From Jaapia argillacea MUCL 33604 (taxonomy: Eukaryota; Basidiomycota; Agaricomycetes; Jaapiales; Jaapiaceae): a stretch of DNA of 64,000 bases. The notes below the pieces were generated by a model, which saw nothing but the letters and a program-made list of their open reading frames with translations, had not been told where the DNA came from and searched no databases. The stretch lies in assembly GCA_000697665.1 (NCBI GenBank), contig KL197710.1, forward strand, positions 2,455,036-2,519,035, given 5' to 3'. Each line of letters starts with the position of its first letter. Position 1 is the stretch's first letter. The position numbers and the translations under genes are program-made. This document shows positions 35,030 through 47,109 of this stretch, piece after piece.

Positions 35030-37484
35030 TCAGGAGACGAGCAAGTCCCCTCTGCGTTCGCTGTCCCCACCCTCCATTCGAGCGGAATGACTCCCGAACT
35101 GCATTGCCTTCTTCTTCCTCTCACTTGCCTCGATTAACCCTAGCTTCCTTGCTGCAAGTCTCAACAGCATCTTGTCCCCGATGCCTGGTTCTAATCTTGA
35201 ATCTACTTTGTGGTGGACGGGTAGTTGGGCCACGAAGTTCACGACGGAAAGCGATAGGAAGGGGTGACGAGTCTCTTTGCCGTGGGATGAAATTACTCGA
35301 TCGTCCCTCCCCAAATTTCGGGTCGGAATGCGATCAAGTTCAAGCTGAAGCTGATGAGGATACATGCGTCAGTGCAGACCGATGGAGACATGATAATACA
35401 GACCTCATCAATGACCGCCTGCCATCCTCCAGTGTAGTACGCGGTGCGATGCCTTCCGTAGCCGCCGAAGAGTTCATCAGATCCGAGGCCATTGAGTAAA
35501 ACTCGTGCGAAGCTTGTGTAGGGCGCTGGAGCTGAACCGAGTTGATCACGGACTGTGCCAACTCCTCGTGAGGCAAAGTACAGAGCCATTGCGAGGCTCT
35601 AGTTGAGCCGTCAACGCTATGATACGAGCAATTCGGGACGCGCGTACCAGGTCCATGACAGTCCGCCCAGGGAACATTAGTGCTTCGACGGACGGACGGG
35701 CTTCTTGGTATTCCTACATGATCGTGACTTCAAGAGAAAACGTCACCGAGGAAGGAGCACGTACCTGATATGGAACATCTACCTCAACCTTAGTCGCCGA
35801 AGTCAACGACGTTGTCATGGGGTAGTCTCGACTGTACGTACAAAATTCCATGTTCTTCCAGGGCAGAGACACCTCAATTCCTGGACCTCTTTCAGCCCCG
35901 TAACTCTGTCGGGGACAAGGTATGAGACATCAACAGTCGTTTGAGGACCACTACCGCTTTGACCATTCCGTCTTTGCTGCTTCTTCTTGACACCGTTATT
36001 GGTGCCCTCCGCTTGGCCTTGTATCTTTCGAGGGTTTTCAAACGCTACATTCAATAGGTCAATGGGTTCTTCTAAAGGAAGATGCCTGCCGGAATCAACT
36101 AAAGGATATGATGAGAAGGAATGTCACACTCACTGGTGGGCAAAGAAGGCGAGGATGGTAGAGTCTATTCCTCCGCTGAACAGCACTGCTACACGAGGCG
36201 AGCCCTTGGTGCCTCTATTTCCATCTCTTAGCAGTAGCACCGGAGATGAAGAATACAACGTGCCCAATACGAGGTATATCTCGGACGCGCAGGTCGACGC
36301 TCCTGCTCAGACATGCTATTAAATCATCGACTGTAGAACCCAAAAATTTAGGGATACAATCTAGAGACTCCACCCTGGGCGGGTCTTCGGGAACGGTGCG
36401 ATTGACTGGTGAGCATTGTGCCTAAGGAGTGACATATATGCCAGTTCAACGAGATTACGGAAGAATCACCAACGAATGCGCGAGTAGATAGGTCTGAGGA
36501 GTATCTGGGAAGTCTTGTCAAGGAGCCCTCGAGCTAGGGTGATAATGGGTGTGAGATATACCGGAACACAGCTCGACAAACCAATGTACATACTGCTGCC
36601 CGATATCCACGGTTGGTGCCATCAAGTTCTAGGCAAAAAATGGAGTCGGTGGGCAACTCTTGGAGCTCATAGGAAGGGTGGTTGCCGACTGAAGCTGACA
36701 TTAAGAGGAAATACGGCCGAGTCTCCGTCGGCTTATGGACGAGGAGGGAGCGCCTCCCAAGTGGGTCACGGGCGAATAGGATTCGCTGGGCAGCGTGCTG
36801 GAACGGGGTGGAAATTAATCCCGATGTTATGGCTATTCTGATCGAGCCGTTACCTGATAGAACACAAAAGCGTAGCTGGATAAGAAGGAACATTAACGCC
36901 ATATTCACAGTGGGGCTGGCCGCGACTCACGGTCCTTCGATCCCACCCAGTACATCGCATACCTCTTCGGTGGTCCGGGTCTGTTGCAAACTCGAAAGTA
37001 ACTTTACACCGTCATTCTCCTGTGCTGATATCTGCAGAAACCCCCACTGGTTTAATACTCTTGATGGGAGGCTTCGAAGGCGTGACGAACATCGAGTCCT
37101 TCAAATATCTTCGGAATACGGTTGCAATGAGTTCATATTCCATGTAGTGGCTAAGTCAATCAGCCTACAGACTTCCCCATTCCAACATAACACATCTCCC
37201 TCCGGTGTCACTGTATGCGGTTGGACGATGGGCTTGTCGCCCCTCAACCGCAATTCGGATGCAAAAAATACTAAATGAGCTTCGCGTGAAGGGGTCTGCA
37301 TGGTTATCGTCCTCTGAGCATCAGGACCTGTGGGAGCGATGGGTATAGTTCATCGCCGACGATACGCCCAAACCAACGAACCACGAGATGCATTTGCGAC
37401 CTGGAGCTGGACAAGGAGACTCTCGAATTCAAAATCTTCCTGCTCGGTTTCAGGAAACCTAGCAGCAAAAAGGATTCCACACAT
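35030..37484 (-). CDS. asparagine synthetase domain-containing protein (ASNSD1-like)
   Basis: The N terminus MCGILFAARFPETEQEDF at 37484 is a class II glutamine-amidotransferase start: the Cys after Met is the nucleophile. Later blocks: SREAHLVFFASELRLRG, VLCWNGE, ILFARDPLGRRSLL, then the synthetase part with VAVLFSGG-type PP-loop, LNGLGSDELFGGYGRHRTAYYTGG, IPTRNLGRDDRVISSHGKETR and the C-terminal signature ASERKKKAMQFGSHSARME. This C terminus separates ASNSD1/YML096W proteins from true asparagine synthetase. Many tiny exons occur, one of 18 bases (37091-37108) and one of 22 bases. The physiological reaction is not established. Start codons of this gene and PHB1 are 166 bases apart. Confidence 0.85.
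37091..37108 (-). other. 18-base exon in the ASNSD1-like gene
   Basis: It encodes IFEGLD between introns with GT..AG ends. It restores the class II amidotransferase stretch CWNGEIFEGLDIS. The neighbouring exon YAFVFYQ is 22 bases. Confidence 0.75.
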
Positions 37485-37650
37485 CAACAGCAGTGAATGA
37501 GAGCAAAAGTCTGATCTGGAGGCAAAGGTGTGCAGTGGAAGGTTTCATCAATCTGACGACTGCCTGATTGGGAAGCCGAAGAATTACGTTCGTCAGGTGC
37601 CAGTGGACTCCTTCTGTTCGTCGTCCACCGCGTCCAACTCAACCTTTACC
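37485..37650. promoter_or_regulatory. compact bidirectional promoter, ASNSD1-like / PHB1
   Basis: Only 166 bases separate the two divergent start codons, so the promoters must overlap. No TATA box was seen. Confidence 0.55.
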
Positions 37651-38863
37651 ATGGCTTTTTCACAGGCTGCATCGCGTTTAATTGGTACGCCCGGTGCTGG
37701 AAATTTCAGTTCTCGCCGTCTGATGTATTTCCGCAGTGCCCGTTGCTATTGGGGCGGCTTTGGTGCAAGCCAGCATCTACGATGTTCCGGGCGGGTACCG
37801 TGCAGTTATGTTCGACAGATTCCAGGGTGTTATGGACAAGGTGAAGCTCAATATATGCATCCACTGGAACCTTTCCATGACACGTCTCCCGTTCTCTCTG
37901 GTTACAGGCAAAAAACGAAGGGACACATTTTTTGGTACCTTGGCTTCAACGTGCTATCCTGTACGACTGTCGTATCAAGCCTCGAGTAAGCACACGCTTT
38001 CCACCAATTCACGTTGTCCTCACGCTGCTCTCTAGAACATTTCGACAACAACTGGATCAAAAGACTTGCAGATGGTCTCCATTACGCTCCGAGTCCTTTC
38101 TCGACCCGACATTGAACACCTCTCCAAGATTTACCAGGGCCTCGGCATGGATTATGACGAGAGGGTTCTTCCCTCTATCGGGAATGAAGTGTTGAAGAGC
38201 ATCGTTGCTCAATTTGACGCTGCCGAGCTCATCACTCAACGAGAAGTAGTGTCGTCGAGAATCAGAGCCGATTTGCTGCAGCGGGCTGGCGAGTTTAACA
38301 TCAAATTGGAAGATGTGTCTATCACCCATCTGACTTTCGGGAAAGTGAGTTGGACGAGTCCTTTGTACAGCGCATGTATTGACGGATCACCATAGGAATT
38401 CACACAGGTTTGCCCTTTGATCGCAATGCTGGATAGTTGAAACTGAAATCGTTTGAAACTTAGGCCGTAGAAGCAAAACAAATTGCTCAGCAGGGTTCGT
38501 GTGGTGTCTGGTTCTATTCATCTTAGGCGCTCACGCGGTCTCCGTCTTTAGATGCGGAACGTGCAAAATTCATAGTTGAGAAGGTAGGGGCTACGTCTGC
38601 TCTATCTTGGACCTTTTGTGACATTCTTTCATTCTCGATAGGCGGAGCAAGAACGGCAAGCTGCGGTCATCCGAGCTGAAGGTGAGGCAGAAGCTGCCGC
38701 CACCATCCAAAAGGCTTTGGACAAGGCTGGCGAGGCGTTCGTAGCCTTCAGGAAAATTGAGGCGAGCAAGGCCATTGTGCAATCCTTGTCCAGCAATCGG
38801 AATGTCACCTACATTCCAAGTGGTGGAGGGAATATCCTGTTGAACGTTCCTACAAACAACTAG
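37651..38863 (+). CDS. PHB1: prohibitin-1
   Basis: Forms with Phb2 a ring in the mitochondrial inner membrane that scaffolds assembly and the m-AAA protease. Start [11 protein letters not shown] at 37651, then an intron to [19 protein letters not shown] (membrane anchor). SPFH/PHB blocks: [123 protein letters not shown] and a coiled tail [31 protein letters not shown]. About 271 residues, a normal length. A 12-base exon encodes EFTQ. Seven introns. Confidence 0.95.
38396..38407 (+). other. 12-base phase-0 micro-exon of PHB1
   Basis: The sequence GAATTCACACAG encodes EFTQ between introns 38345-38395 (51 bases) and 38408-38463 (56 bases). The family motif FGKEFTQAVEAKQ requires it. Both boundaries are phase 0, so skipping would keep frame and delete four residues. 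Confidence 0.9.
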
Positions 38864-39397
38864 TTTCGGGCTGGACATGTCGTTGTTACTCTCTGAATAT
38901 GTCACCTTCCCTCACCACTACCTGGCTTCTACTGTCAGATACCTATAGTGTGAGCTTAAGAGCCCTGCAGCAACTTGGAGCCGAATTGTCGAAGAGCGTT
39001 AGACTCCTGTTCCGAAAGAGCGCCAAGTCGTTGAGTGACACGTGTGCCGGATTGCCGCAAGCATCGGCGATTGCCGGTGTAGTTGACAAGATGAGAGTCG
39101 CAGCTGCGAAAGTTGTAACTTGACTGAATCGTTGAGAGGACTGTGCTGGGTGACTTTTCTCTGTCTCTCTGTTTTCCTCTTTTTCTCCGTTTCTCTCTCC
39201 TCTGTCTCTATCTCATTTTCCTCGTCCTCGTATATCTCTATCCTCTCTCGGACTCGTCTCGTTTTTTCGCCTTCTCTACGTTGCTCCGCAGATAGCCCTT
39301 TCCTGTTGTAATTGTGTTTGAATCCTCTCATCATCCGTTCAATCAAGCTCACTTTCATTTTGAAGGTCTAACGTTTTCATTCATCTCTATCTAAGTC
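38864..39397. other. intergenic region with pyrimidine-rich promoter tract
   Basis: This gap holds the PHB1 3' UTR and then the promoter of the RRM gene. From about 39150 to 39290 the plus strand is almost continuous C/T (CTCTCTG, CCTCTTTTTCTCC), typical of highly expressed fungal genes. A 74-codon frame at 38899 is not convincing. Confidence 0.55.
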
Positions 39398-40915
39398 ATG
39401 AATCCAATGGGAATGTCAATGGCTGAGGCCCCTGTGAGTGTCAGTTATTCCCAATTTTTTGTTGGCGGATGATTTAATAATTTACTCTCTCATGATCTCC
39501 CCATTCTATCACTTGGACATGGCAGAGGAGAGCTCATCTCTACGTCGGCAACCTCAGCCCCCGAGTGACTGAGTATATGCTCACCGAAATCTTCGCGGTG
39601 GCCGGCCCCGTCCAACACGTTAAAATCATTCCGGATCGTAATTATCAGCACGGTGGTCTCAATTACGGCTTCGTCGAATATATGGATATGCGTGCAGCTG
39701 AGACTGCCCTTCAGACTCTTAACGGTCGTAAGATCTTCGACACCGAGATCCGAGTCAATTGGGCATATCAAGGCAACCAAAACAAGGAGGACACCTCCAA
39801 TCATTATCACGTCTTCGTCGGCGACCTCTCCCCCGAAGTTAATGATGAGGTACTTGGCAAGGCTTTCGCCGCCTTCGGTACCCTCTCCGACGCTCGTGTC
39901 ATGTGGGACATGAACTCGGGCAAGTCGCGTGGTTATGGTTTCCTCGCCTTCCGCGACAAGACCGACGCTGAGCAGGCCATCGCCACGATGAACGGTGAAT
40001 GGCTCGGGTCTCGTGCCATCAGGGTCAACTGGGCAAACCAGAAGACTCAAGGTGCTCCCGCTCCATCATCTGCCGCTCCCGCTCGCCCGACCGGAATGGG
40101 AACTGCACCTGCTCCGATCAACTTCCAAGGAGGCCCCATCAACTACGAAACCGTGGTAACGCAGACCCCTCAGTATAACTCCACCGTCTATGTCGGCAAT
40201 CTCGTCCCCTACACCACCCAAGCCGACCTCATCCCCTTGTTCCAGTCCATTGGCTACCTCCAGGAAATCCGGATGCAAGCCGATCGCGGTTTCGCTTTCG
40301 TGAAACTCGACACCCACGAGCACGCGGCGGCTGCGATCGTGCAGTTACAGGGACAGATGGTACATGGTCGCCCCATTAAATGCAGTTGGGGCAAGGATAG
40401 AGCCGACGGTGGAACTGCTGCGCCCATCAGCCCTGTTGCAAACGCTAGTCCCCCTTACGGAACCATGGTTCGTCGTCTGCTTTCCCCCTTTTTTTGCAAT
40501 CGGCCCATTAATCCCGACTGTACAGCCCATGTATGGAATGCCTCAAGCTAACACGTATGGACAATATAGCTATGGTAGGTTACTTGTTTGCATGATCAGA
40601 CAGCAGCCGGAACTAAATACCCATCCCTAGGTATGCCTCAAGGTCAGCCCGGGGCCGCCGGTGCTGCGATGGGAATGGGAGGTGGTTCTCAACCCGGAGC
40701 GCCAGACGCATCTAGCGCCGCTGCCCAAGCAGCTCAAGCGCAATGGCCTGGAGGCGACATGAGCTCATACTATTCTAACTATTGGGGAGGTGGGATGCTT
40801 CGTCATCTAATATTCTACCACCCGTTTACTGAAGCCCATTACAGGATATTACGGACAGCAGGCTGCACCGGGTCAGCCAGGCGCCGGCGGACAACAGGCA
40901 CCAGGATCTGGGTGA
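39398..40915 (+). CDS. PUB1: three-RRM RNA-binding protein, Pub1/TIA-1 type
   Basis: Starts MNPMGMSMAEAP at 39398; an intron joins it to RRAHLYVGNLSPRVTE. RRM1 has RNP2 LYVGNL and RNP1 LNYGFVEY, RRM2 has HVFVGDL and SRGYGFLAF, and RRM3 has TVYVGNL and DRGFAFVKL ending IKCSWGKD. Three RRMs with NW-A tails (VNWAYQ, VNWANQ) match Pub1/TIA-1 proteins that bind U-rich mRNA, stabilise transcripts and enter stress granules. The C terminus is Gln/Gly/Met-rich and prion-like (NTYGQYSYG, YYSNYWGG, YYGQQAAPGQPG), spread over four small exons, ending at 40915. Five introns lie outside the RRM core, all of which sits in one exon. Confidence 0.9.
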
Positions 40916-41315
40916 AACTGTTCTTGTTAAGATATTCCTTGTCTCTCCATCGAATGTAGCCTCATGTGTAGTTTCCCAGCTGCATCTGATTCCCTCGACC
41001 GGATTCAGACGTCTCCTGCAGCCTTTGTGACGTTCAGCTTTTTTCAAAGCCTACTGTTATGATATTTTTTTCTTGCGATCATTCCATTCCTGCCACTTGT
41101 TCCTTCAGTTACGACGAAATAAGTTTCGACTGTATCTCATTTACCGATGACGTCTGGTGCATTGGCCCTTTTTTTTTCGCAAACCTCTCGCCACTCTCGC
41201 CCTTCGTCAGAGAAGATTGCACGTTTATAACAATCATAAATAAAATAAATATTCGAATGATGCTTTAAGGATTGTGGGTATCATAGGCTGTGCCACCGTG
41301 GGTCAAAATGTGTCT
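40916..41315. other. intergenic, convergent 3' ends
   Basis: A T-rich gap between the RRM gene and the glycine-rich protein gene. AATAAA-like motifs occur near 41240 (ATAAATAAAATAAATA). Nothing coding. Confidence 0.55.
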
Positions 41316-42587
41316 TCAATGACGCCCCTTTGTCCCCTTGCCACTACCAGCCGAGCCACTGCCACTTTGGCCTCCCTGACCGGCGTTATCTGCGAGAGAA
41401 TATATTAGTACAGGAGGTTGAAGGGTAGAAGAAAGGAGCTGACTGGACATGATATTAACCAACCCACCAGGATTGTTGACGGAACCGCCAGGCGCCATTC
41501 CCCCAGCTCCGGAAATGGCTTTGGGAACCACTGTCTCATCAGAGAAGGATTTGTTCATCGTCGAGTGATCGCCCGAACCACCCTTCGCATCCCCCGATTT
41601 AGCAGTACCTCCGCCGCCAGCGTTGTCTATGGTGAGGATTGTAAAAAACCAAAATGAAAGAATGTCGGTTTAGTACGGCTTACTGGAAAATAGATTGACC
41701 AGTCCTAGTCCTTCCACACCGTTGACAGCACCTCCCGCGGCGTTTCCTCCTTGAAGAGTCTGAGAAGCACCCTGGAGATCAGGCTTCTGGGCGGAGAAAC
41801 TATGGGAACCGAAGGGTTAAACAAATGTATTTCAAAAATAAGAAAGAAGAAGCTGACTGGTCCAATGAACGTCTGGTCTGACTACCGTTTGCGGTTCCTG
41901 AGCTTGCTTGTCCACCGTCGCCAGCTTTATCTGAGAGGGGTGTTAGCACGTTGGAGGATATCATGTGTAGAAGATATCTAAACTGACTTCCGAAGAGGCC
42001 GATCAGGCCAGCCGGACCATTCACAGATCCTCCAGAAGCATTTCCTCCTGGTCCGCTGGATGCAGCTTTTGATGGCGGTGCCGCCCCTTGTTGAGTACCT
42101 CCCATAGCTGGGAGCGGGTTAGGGGGGGCGGCGACAGCTGCGGCGGGTGGTGGAGAGGTTGGCTTCTGGTTTGGAGGAGGTTTCGTCGCGGCTTTGTTGG
42201 AAGGCTTAGTCGATGACTTGTTCGAAGAATTTTGAGTTGGAAGGCTAGGTGGGAATGATTAATTCATCAGCAGTGAAGGAAGTGAATACGAGGTGCGACT
42301 TACGAGGGAACGGACGGGGGAGACGTGCCACCTGAGCCACCGAAGGCATCGCCAGAGTCAGCCACACCACCCTTGCCAGCATTATTGCTGAACATGTTGA
42401 TGCCTAGACCGCTGAGGCCTCCAAGACCCCCAGCACTGTTAGCAGGTCCGTTGACAGAACCTCCCTCAGCCTGACCTCCTGGACCAGTTGCGGCAGTGCC
42501 AGAGTTGGAGGAAGGGAACGGTGCCGCAGCAATAAGACTTGGACTGAGACAAGCGACGAATGAGAGGGCGAGTGCAGTGGAGCGCAT
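41316..42587 (-). CDS. secreted modular glycine-rich protein, four repeats
   Basis: A signal peptide MRSTALALSFVACLSPSLIA starts at 42587. The mature part has four copies of one module: a first half GPGGxAxGGSVNGPxxL..L.NLFS and a second half NNAGxGGxAxSGxAxGG. Copy 1 is unbroken (GINMFSNNAGKGG). Copies 2, 3 and 4 are each split by an intron at the same codon (41931-41986, 41627-41683, 41390-41443, all phase 1, A|AT or A|AC). A Ser/Lys/Pro-rich linker lies between copies 1 and 2. It ends SGKGTKGRH. Composition suits a cell-wall or matrix protein; similar Gly/Asn-rich repeat proteins occur in basidiomycetes, but I know no function. The join between copies 2 and 3 (intron 41750-41885) is uncertain. 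Confidence 0.75.
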
Positions 42588-43163
42588 CTTGACTTGTCGT
42601 AACGGGAAAGATAGGCTGTGGAGACCTCGGTGGTGGGAGAATGTGGAAGAGCGAGGTTAGGGAAGTTGAACTTGCGCTCTGGGTTTATATAGCGTCGAGG
42701 GGGATTCGAGTTTGTTCGCGTTTGACGCCGATCTGAGCGCGTTTGGATCACGTGAAATGACTTCCCTTGAGGATGAGAGCCAGGAAAGGGCATCAAGTTT
42801 CCAATTATGGGAATTCTGCGAAAGACGAGTGAAGCAAGAGCCCGGGCCTGGAACTGTTGGTTGACGACTGCGTCATGGATCTGCAAGGACGGGGAGCCCT
42901 CAGAGTCCACGCAGACTGGCCGTTGAGATGTCGAGACAGCACTTTAACTTGAGAAGACTGTGTCCAAGGGCATGGAGAGAGGTGGCGATTGGAAGTCGTC
43001 GCAACGTAGCAGAAGGGTGTTGGATCAGCAAGGCTGAGAAGAAGCCCATCAGAACCAAAACTGAATTAGGGGTCTAAGCAACAGGTATATATAACTGGGT
43101 ATGCAAAGCATTGAAACCGTAAACAGCAAGTTACAAAAATCAAAAGACACTACTCATCGACCA
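42588..43163. promoter_or_regulatory. promoter region of the glycine-rich protein gene
   Basis: On the minus strand TATATAAA lies at about 42684-42691, some 95 bases before the start codon. A CACGTG-like ATCACGTGAA sits near 42750. A strong TATA box fits an inducible secreted-protein gene. The rest is the ATG16 3' flank. Confidence 0.6.
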
Positions 43164-44180
43164 TCAACCATTCGGCGTCCGATTCAGGCCCTGCTCCGGT
43201 AGAGACCGTATCCCATCCCTCGTCACAGCTGAGATCCCGTCCTCCACCACATCCCCGTTTCCCGACACCGAGCCTTGAGACACCGATCGGACATCAGCAT
43301 TTTCCCCAGCTTGTGAACCCTCCCGCCAGTTGAGCACCGCTTGATGGCGGGATCGCATGTCTTCATAGAACTCGTTTGCCTCGTTCATCTTGTTCGCCTC
43401 GCTCTGCTTTGCGTCCAGCCATCTTTGCAAAAGCTTCGCGTTGTCTCTCGTCAGCGTCGCATTTCGCTCCTCTATCTGGCCCAGTTCCAGCTGGAGAGTA
43501 TTGATTTCGTCGTGGAGAATCTATGAAAGGATGAGTCCGAATCTGAGTGAAGATGTTCTTGTGCTTACCTGTGCTGTACGATCCTTCTCCGCCATCAACT
43601 CTGCATGCTGCTCTACTTTGCGTCGCAAACTGGCTACCTCTTCCCTCGCCTTTCGCAGGTTCTCAGATTCTAATCGTGATAACTCTTCCTTCTCCCGTAA
43701 TGTTTCCGTCATAGCCAATAGTCGTTGTGCATTCTGTCCTTGCGTCTTGTAGACAGTTGCAAGTTCGTCTCGGAGGGAAGATATCTGAGACTCTAGAGAT
43801 GTAATATACGCAGCCTTCACAGGGTTGCTAGAACATACATCAACATCCAGTCCAACTAGGCGAAACAGGTCTTGACTCACTCGTCTCCGGATCCAGGCAC
43901 GTAAACATTCGAGCTGCTCGGGTTCGTCTGAACGGTCTTTACAGCACGCAGCAGGGAAGCATTACGCTCCTTCAACAGTTTGGTTTGCTGTGCCAATCTC
44001 CGATCTTCTCAGACAGTCGCCCAAGATTACCATATTTCACAGATCAGCTTTGCAGGCCAAAATCAAAACACGTGCGGGTCTTGACATACATTGCTCGATT
44101 ATCGGCGCAAAAGCCGACTCGTTCGCATTCCTTTCGACAAGTCGAGTTCGCAAGAGTTCTTGCCATGGAGCCTCCGCCAT
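43164..44180 (-). CDS. ATG16: autophagy protein Atg16
   Basis: Start MAEAPWQELLRTRLVERNAN at 44180: the N-terminal helix that binds Atg5 (W, L, RL, RN pattern). A phase-1 intron then gives YRRLAQQTKLLKERNASLL. A long coiled coil follows (ESQISSLRDELATVYK, SLRRKVEQHAELMAEK). The Atg16 family block ILHDEINTLQLELGQIEERN then leads to KLLQRWLDAKQSEANKMNEAN. The tail is short and polar, with no WD40 repeats, as in fungi. With Atg12-Atg5 it forms the E3-like complex that lipidates Atg8 on the phagophore. Three or four introns. Head-to-head with YPT7, 239 bases apart. Confidence 0.9.
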
Positions 44181-44419
44181 TACACAAGAGGTGAAGCACA
44201 AGAAATACCAGAATGTCCCCAAGTCGTTGATGAGGATGGTAGTCCAGAACAATTTCAAACGGAGATCCAAAAGTGATTGGGCGCGGGAAGGACTTCGCGC
44301 AGTGCTCCCATCCTGACTAGTCTTGTCGTCCGACTGAACGATTGCCACAATTCCGCTTAGCTTTTCTCCTTCCTCGGCCCCGCGTATATCTTGCCCCCTA
44401 CATCTCTGTTGCATACACC
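44181..44419. promoter_or_regulatory. bidirectional promoter, ATG16 / YPT7
   Basis: 239 bases separate the two divergent start codons. Both products act in autophagy, so shared control is plausible. No TATA box was seen. Confidence 0.55.
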
Positions 44420-45476
<1,057 letters not shown>

Positions 45477-46039
45477 TTTGTCGTGTCCGCCCACATACCC
45501 AACCCCGATCGGTCCATGTCATTCCTTTTGGCCTTGCACAGCGTTCCGCCGCCGTGGACGTTCATTTGTGACCCACCACTATATTACCTTCTGTTGTTGG
45601 CTCGACTTCTTGTACGCGCACTTTTGCAACGATATTATTATGAGCATTGTTTACATTTCTTCTGGGATTCGATCTGCAAACTCGAAGGGTCCGACCCCGA
45701 TTACAAGGTGTTTTTGAATTTGTTCTGCGGTACACGATGGTCATTCGCCCGTCATTTGCATCAAGATTCGACAGGCAGTGTTGTGGAGCAAACACTGTAG
45801 ATTCCATATCCCTTGCTCCTCCGTCTCCTTGTCCTTCCTCCGTGTCCCACAAACAAGGTCACCAGCTAGCGCGGCTGGTTGTCGCTCCAGCTGCTGCCGA
45901 GTGCAAGCCAGATCAGCAACGATAAGATTGATGACATCATCTTTGTCTTATTCACCAGAGCCATTCTGCCTGAGAGTGAACACTCTAAAGGTGACCAACG
46001 TTCTGCGCTGCGCCGTGCCCACACCCACGATCTACCACC
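45477..46039. other. intergenic region between YPT7 and the 6PGL gene
   Basis: YPT7 3' UTR followed by the 6-phosphogluconolactonase promoter. Several overlapping short frames occur without coding character. No RNA gene was recognised. Confidence 0.5.
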
Positions 46040-46865
46040 ATGGTTGCCGCTGCCCCCGTCGTTTGCTCGTTCCCCTCCAGCAAAGAACTGAGCGATGCCT
46101 TGGCTGATTTCGTCGTCAAGGCTCAGAAAGAGGCGATAGAAAAGAAGGGAAGGTTTACGATAGCGTTGTCAGGAGGATCCTTGCCGAAGCAGTTGAGCGC
46201 ACTTGCCCACAAGACCGGTGTGAAGTGGAACAAATGGTGCGCGACTTCCATCGATCCGTAATAATCAGATTCTGACGCCAAGCTTGACTACCAGGCATGT
46301 CTTCTACGCCGACGAGCGTGCCGTGCCTTTGGACGATCCCGATTCCAATCACTTGCTATGCACAAACGAGTTTTACTCGAAAGTTCCCATCCCTAAGGAA
46401 CACATCCACACCATCGACACATCGCTCCTTGACGACATGGAAGAACTTTCCGATGCATACGAGAAGGAGCTCATCCAAGAGTTTGCGAACAGGAACACTG
46501 CGCGGTTCCCGATGTTCGACCTGATCCTCCTCGGCACCGGTCCCGATGGTCACACCGCATCATTGTTCCCAGGCCACGAGCTCCTGACAGAGGAGGATCG
46601 ATGGGTCGCACCCATAGAGGATTCTCCAAAGCCACCACCAAAGCGTATTACTCTCACCCTCCCGGTTCTCAACCACGCTGTGAGAGTCGCTTTCGTCGCT
46701 GCGGGAGAGGGAAAGGCGGATATCATCAAGACGATTCTGGACAAGCCCGAGGAGGGTCTGCCTGCGTCGCGTGTTCGCCCAGTGGCGCCTGGTCAGCTGT
46801 ACTGGTTTTTGGATGACGGTGCTGCGTCGAAGTTGGAGTACCCGAAGACCCCTTTCAAATTGTAG
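46040..46865 (+). CDS. SOL3: 6-phosphogluconolactonase
   Basis: Hydrolyses 6-phosphogluconolactone to 6-phosphogluconate, step two of the oxidative pentose phosphate pathway. Start [14 protein letters not shown] at 46040. Motifs: [33 protein letters not shown] (joined by the single intron), [31 protein letters not shown] and [11 protein letters not shown], ending [22 protein letters not shown]. About 258 residues, a typical length. The Sol1-4 paralogues cannot be told apart by eye; Sol3-type is assumed from catalytic completeness. 6PGD, the next enzyme, lies at 32.8-34.8 kb. Confidence 0.93.
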
Positions 46866-47109
46866 TTTGTGGATGGCAATAACGCCAGTGTTGTCGGCGC
46901 TGGGTTTGATAACCTGAAGAAGGTGATAAGTAGATTGTACTCATATCGATATCGTTATATGGCTTTATCCTTTTGTTGTTTCTAGCTCAGTATGTGTTAT
47001 GTCTTGATAGCTAGCCCTAGGTCGTATTGGTACTTGCCGGAAGATGGTTACGATTCACAATAACTTGGATAAGACCTGGTAGAAGAGATGTGTGAAGAAT
47101 ACAAGGTTC
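46866..47109. other. intergenic, convergent 3' ends
   Basis: A short T-rich gap between the lactonase and PXA-protein genes, without coding signal. Confidence 0.5.

Noticed and set aside
38899-39123. 74-codon open frame after PHB1
   Set aside because: Short, starts 36 bases after the PHB1 stop on the same strand and shows no motif; better explained as 3' UTR.
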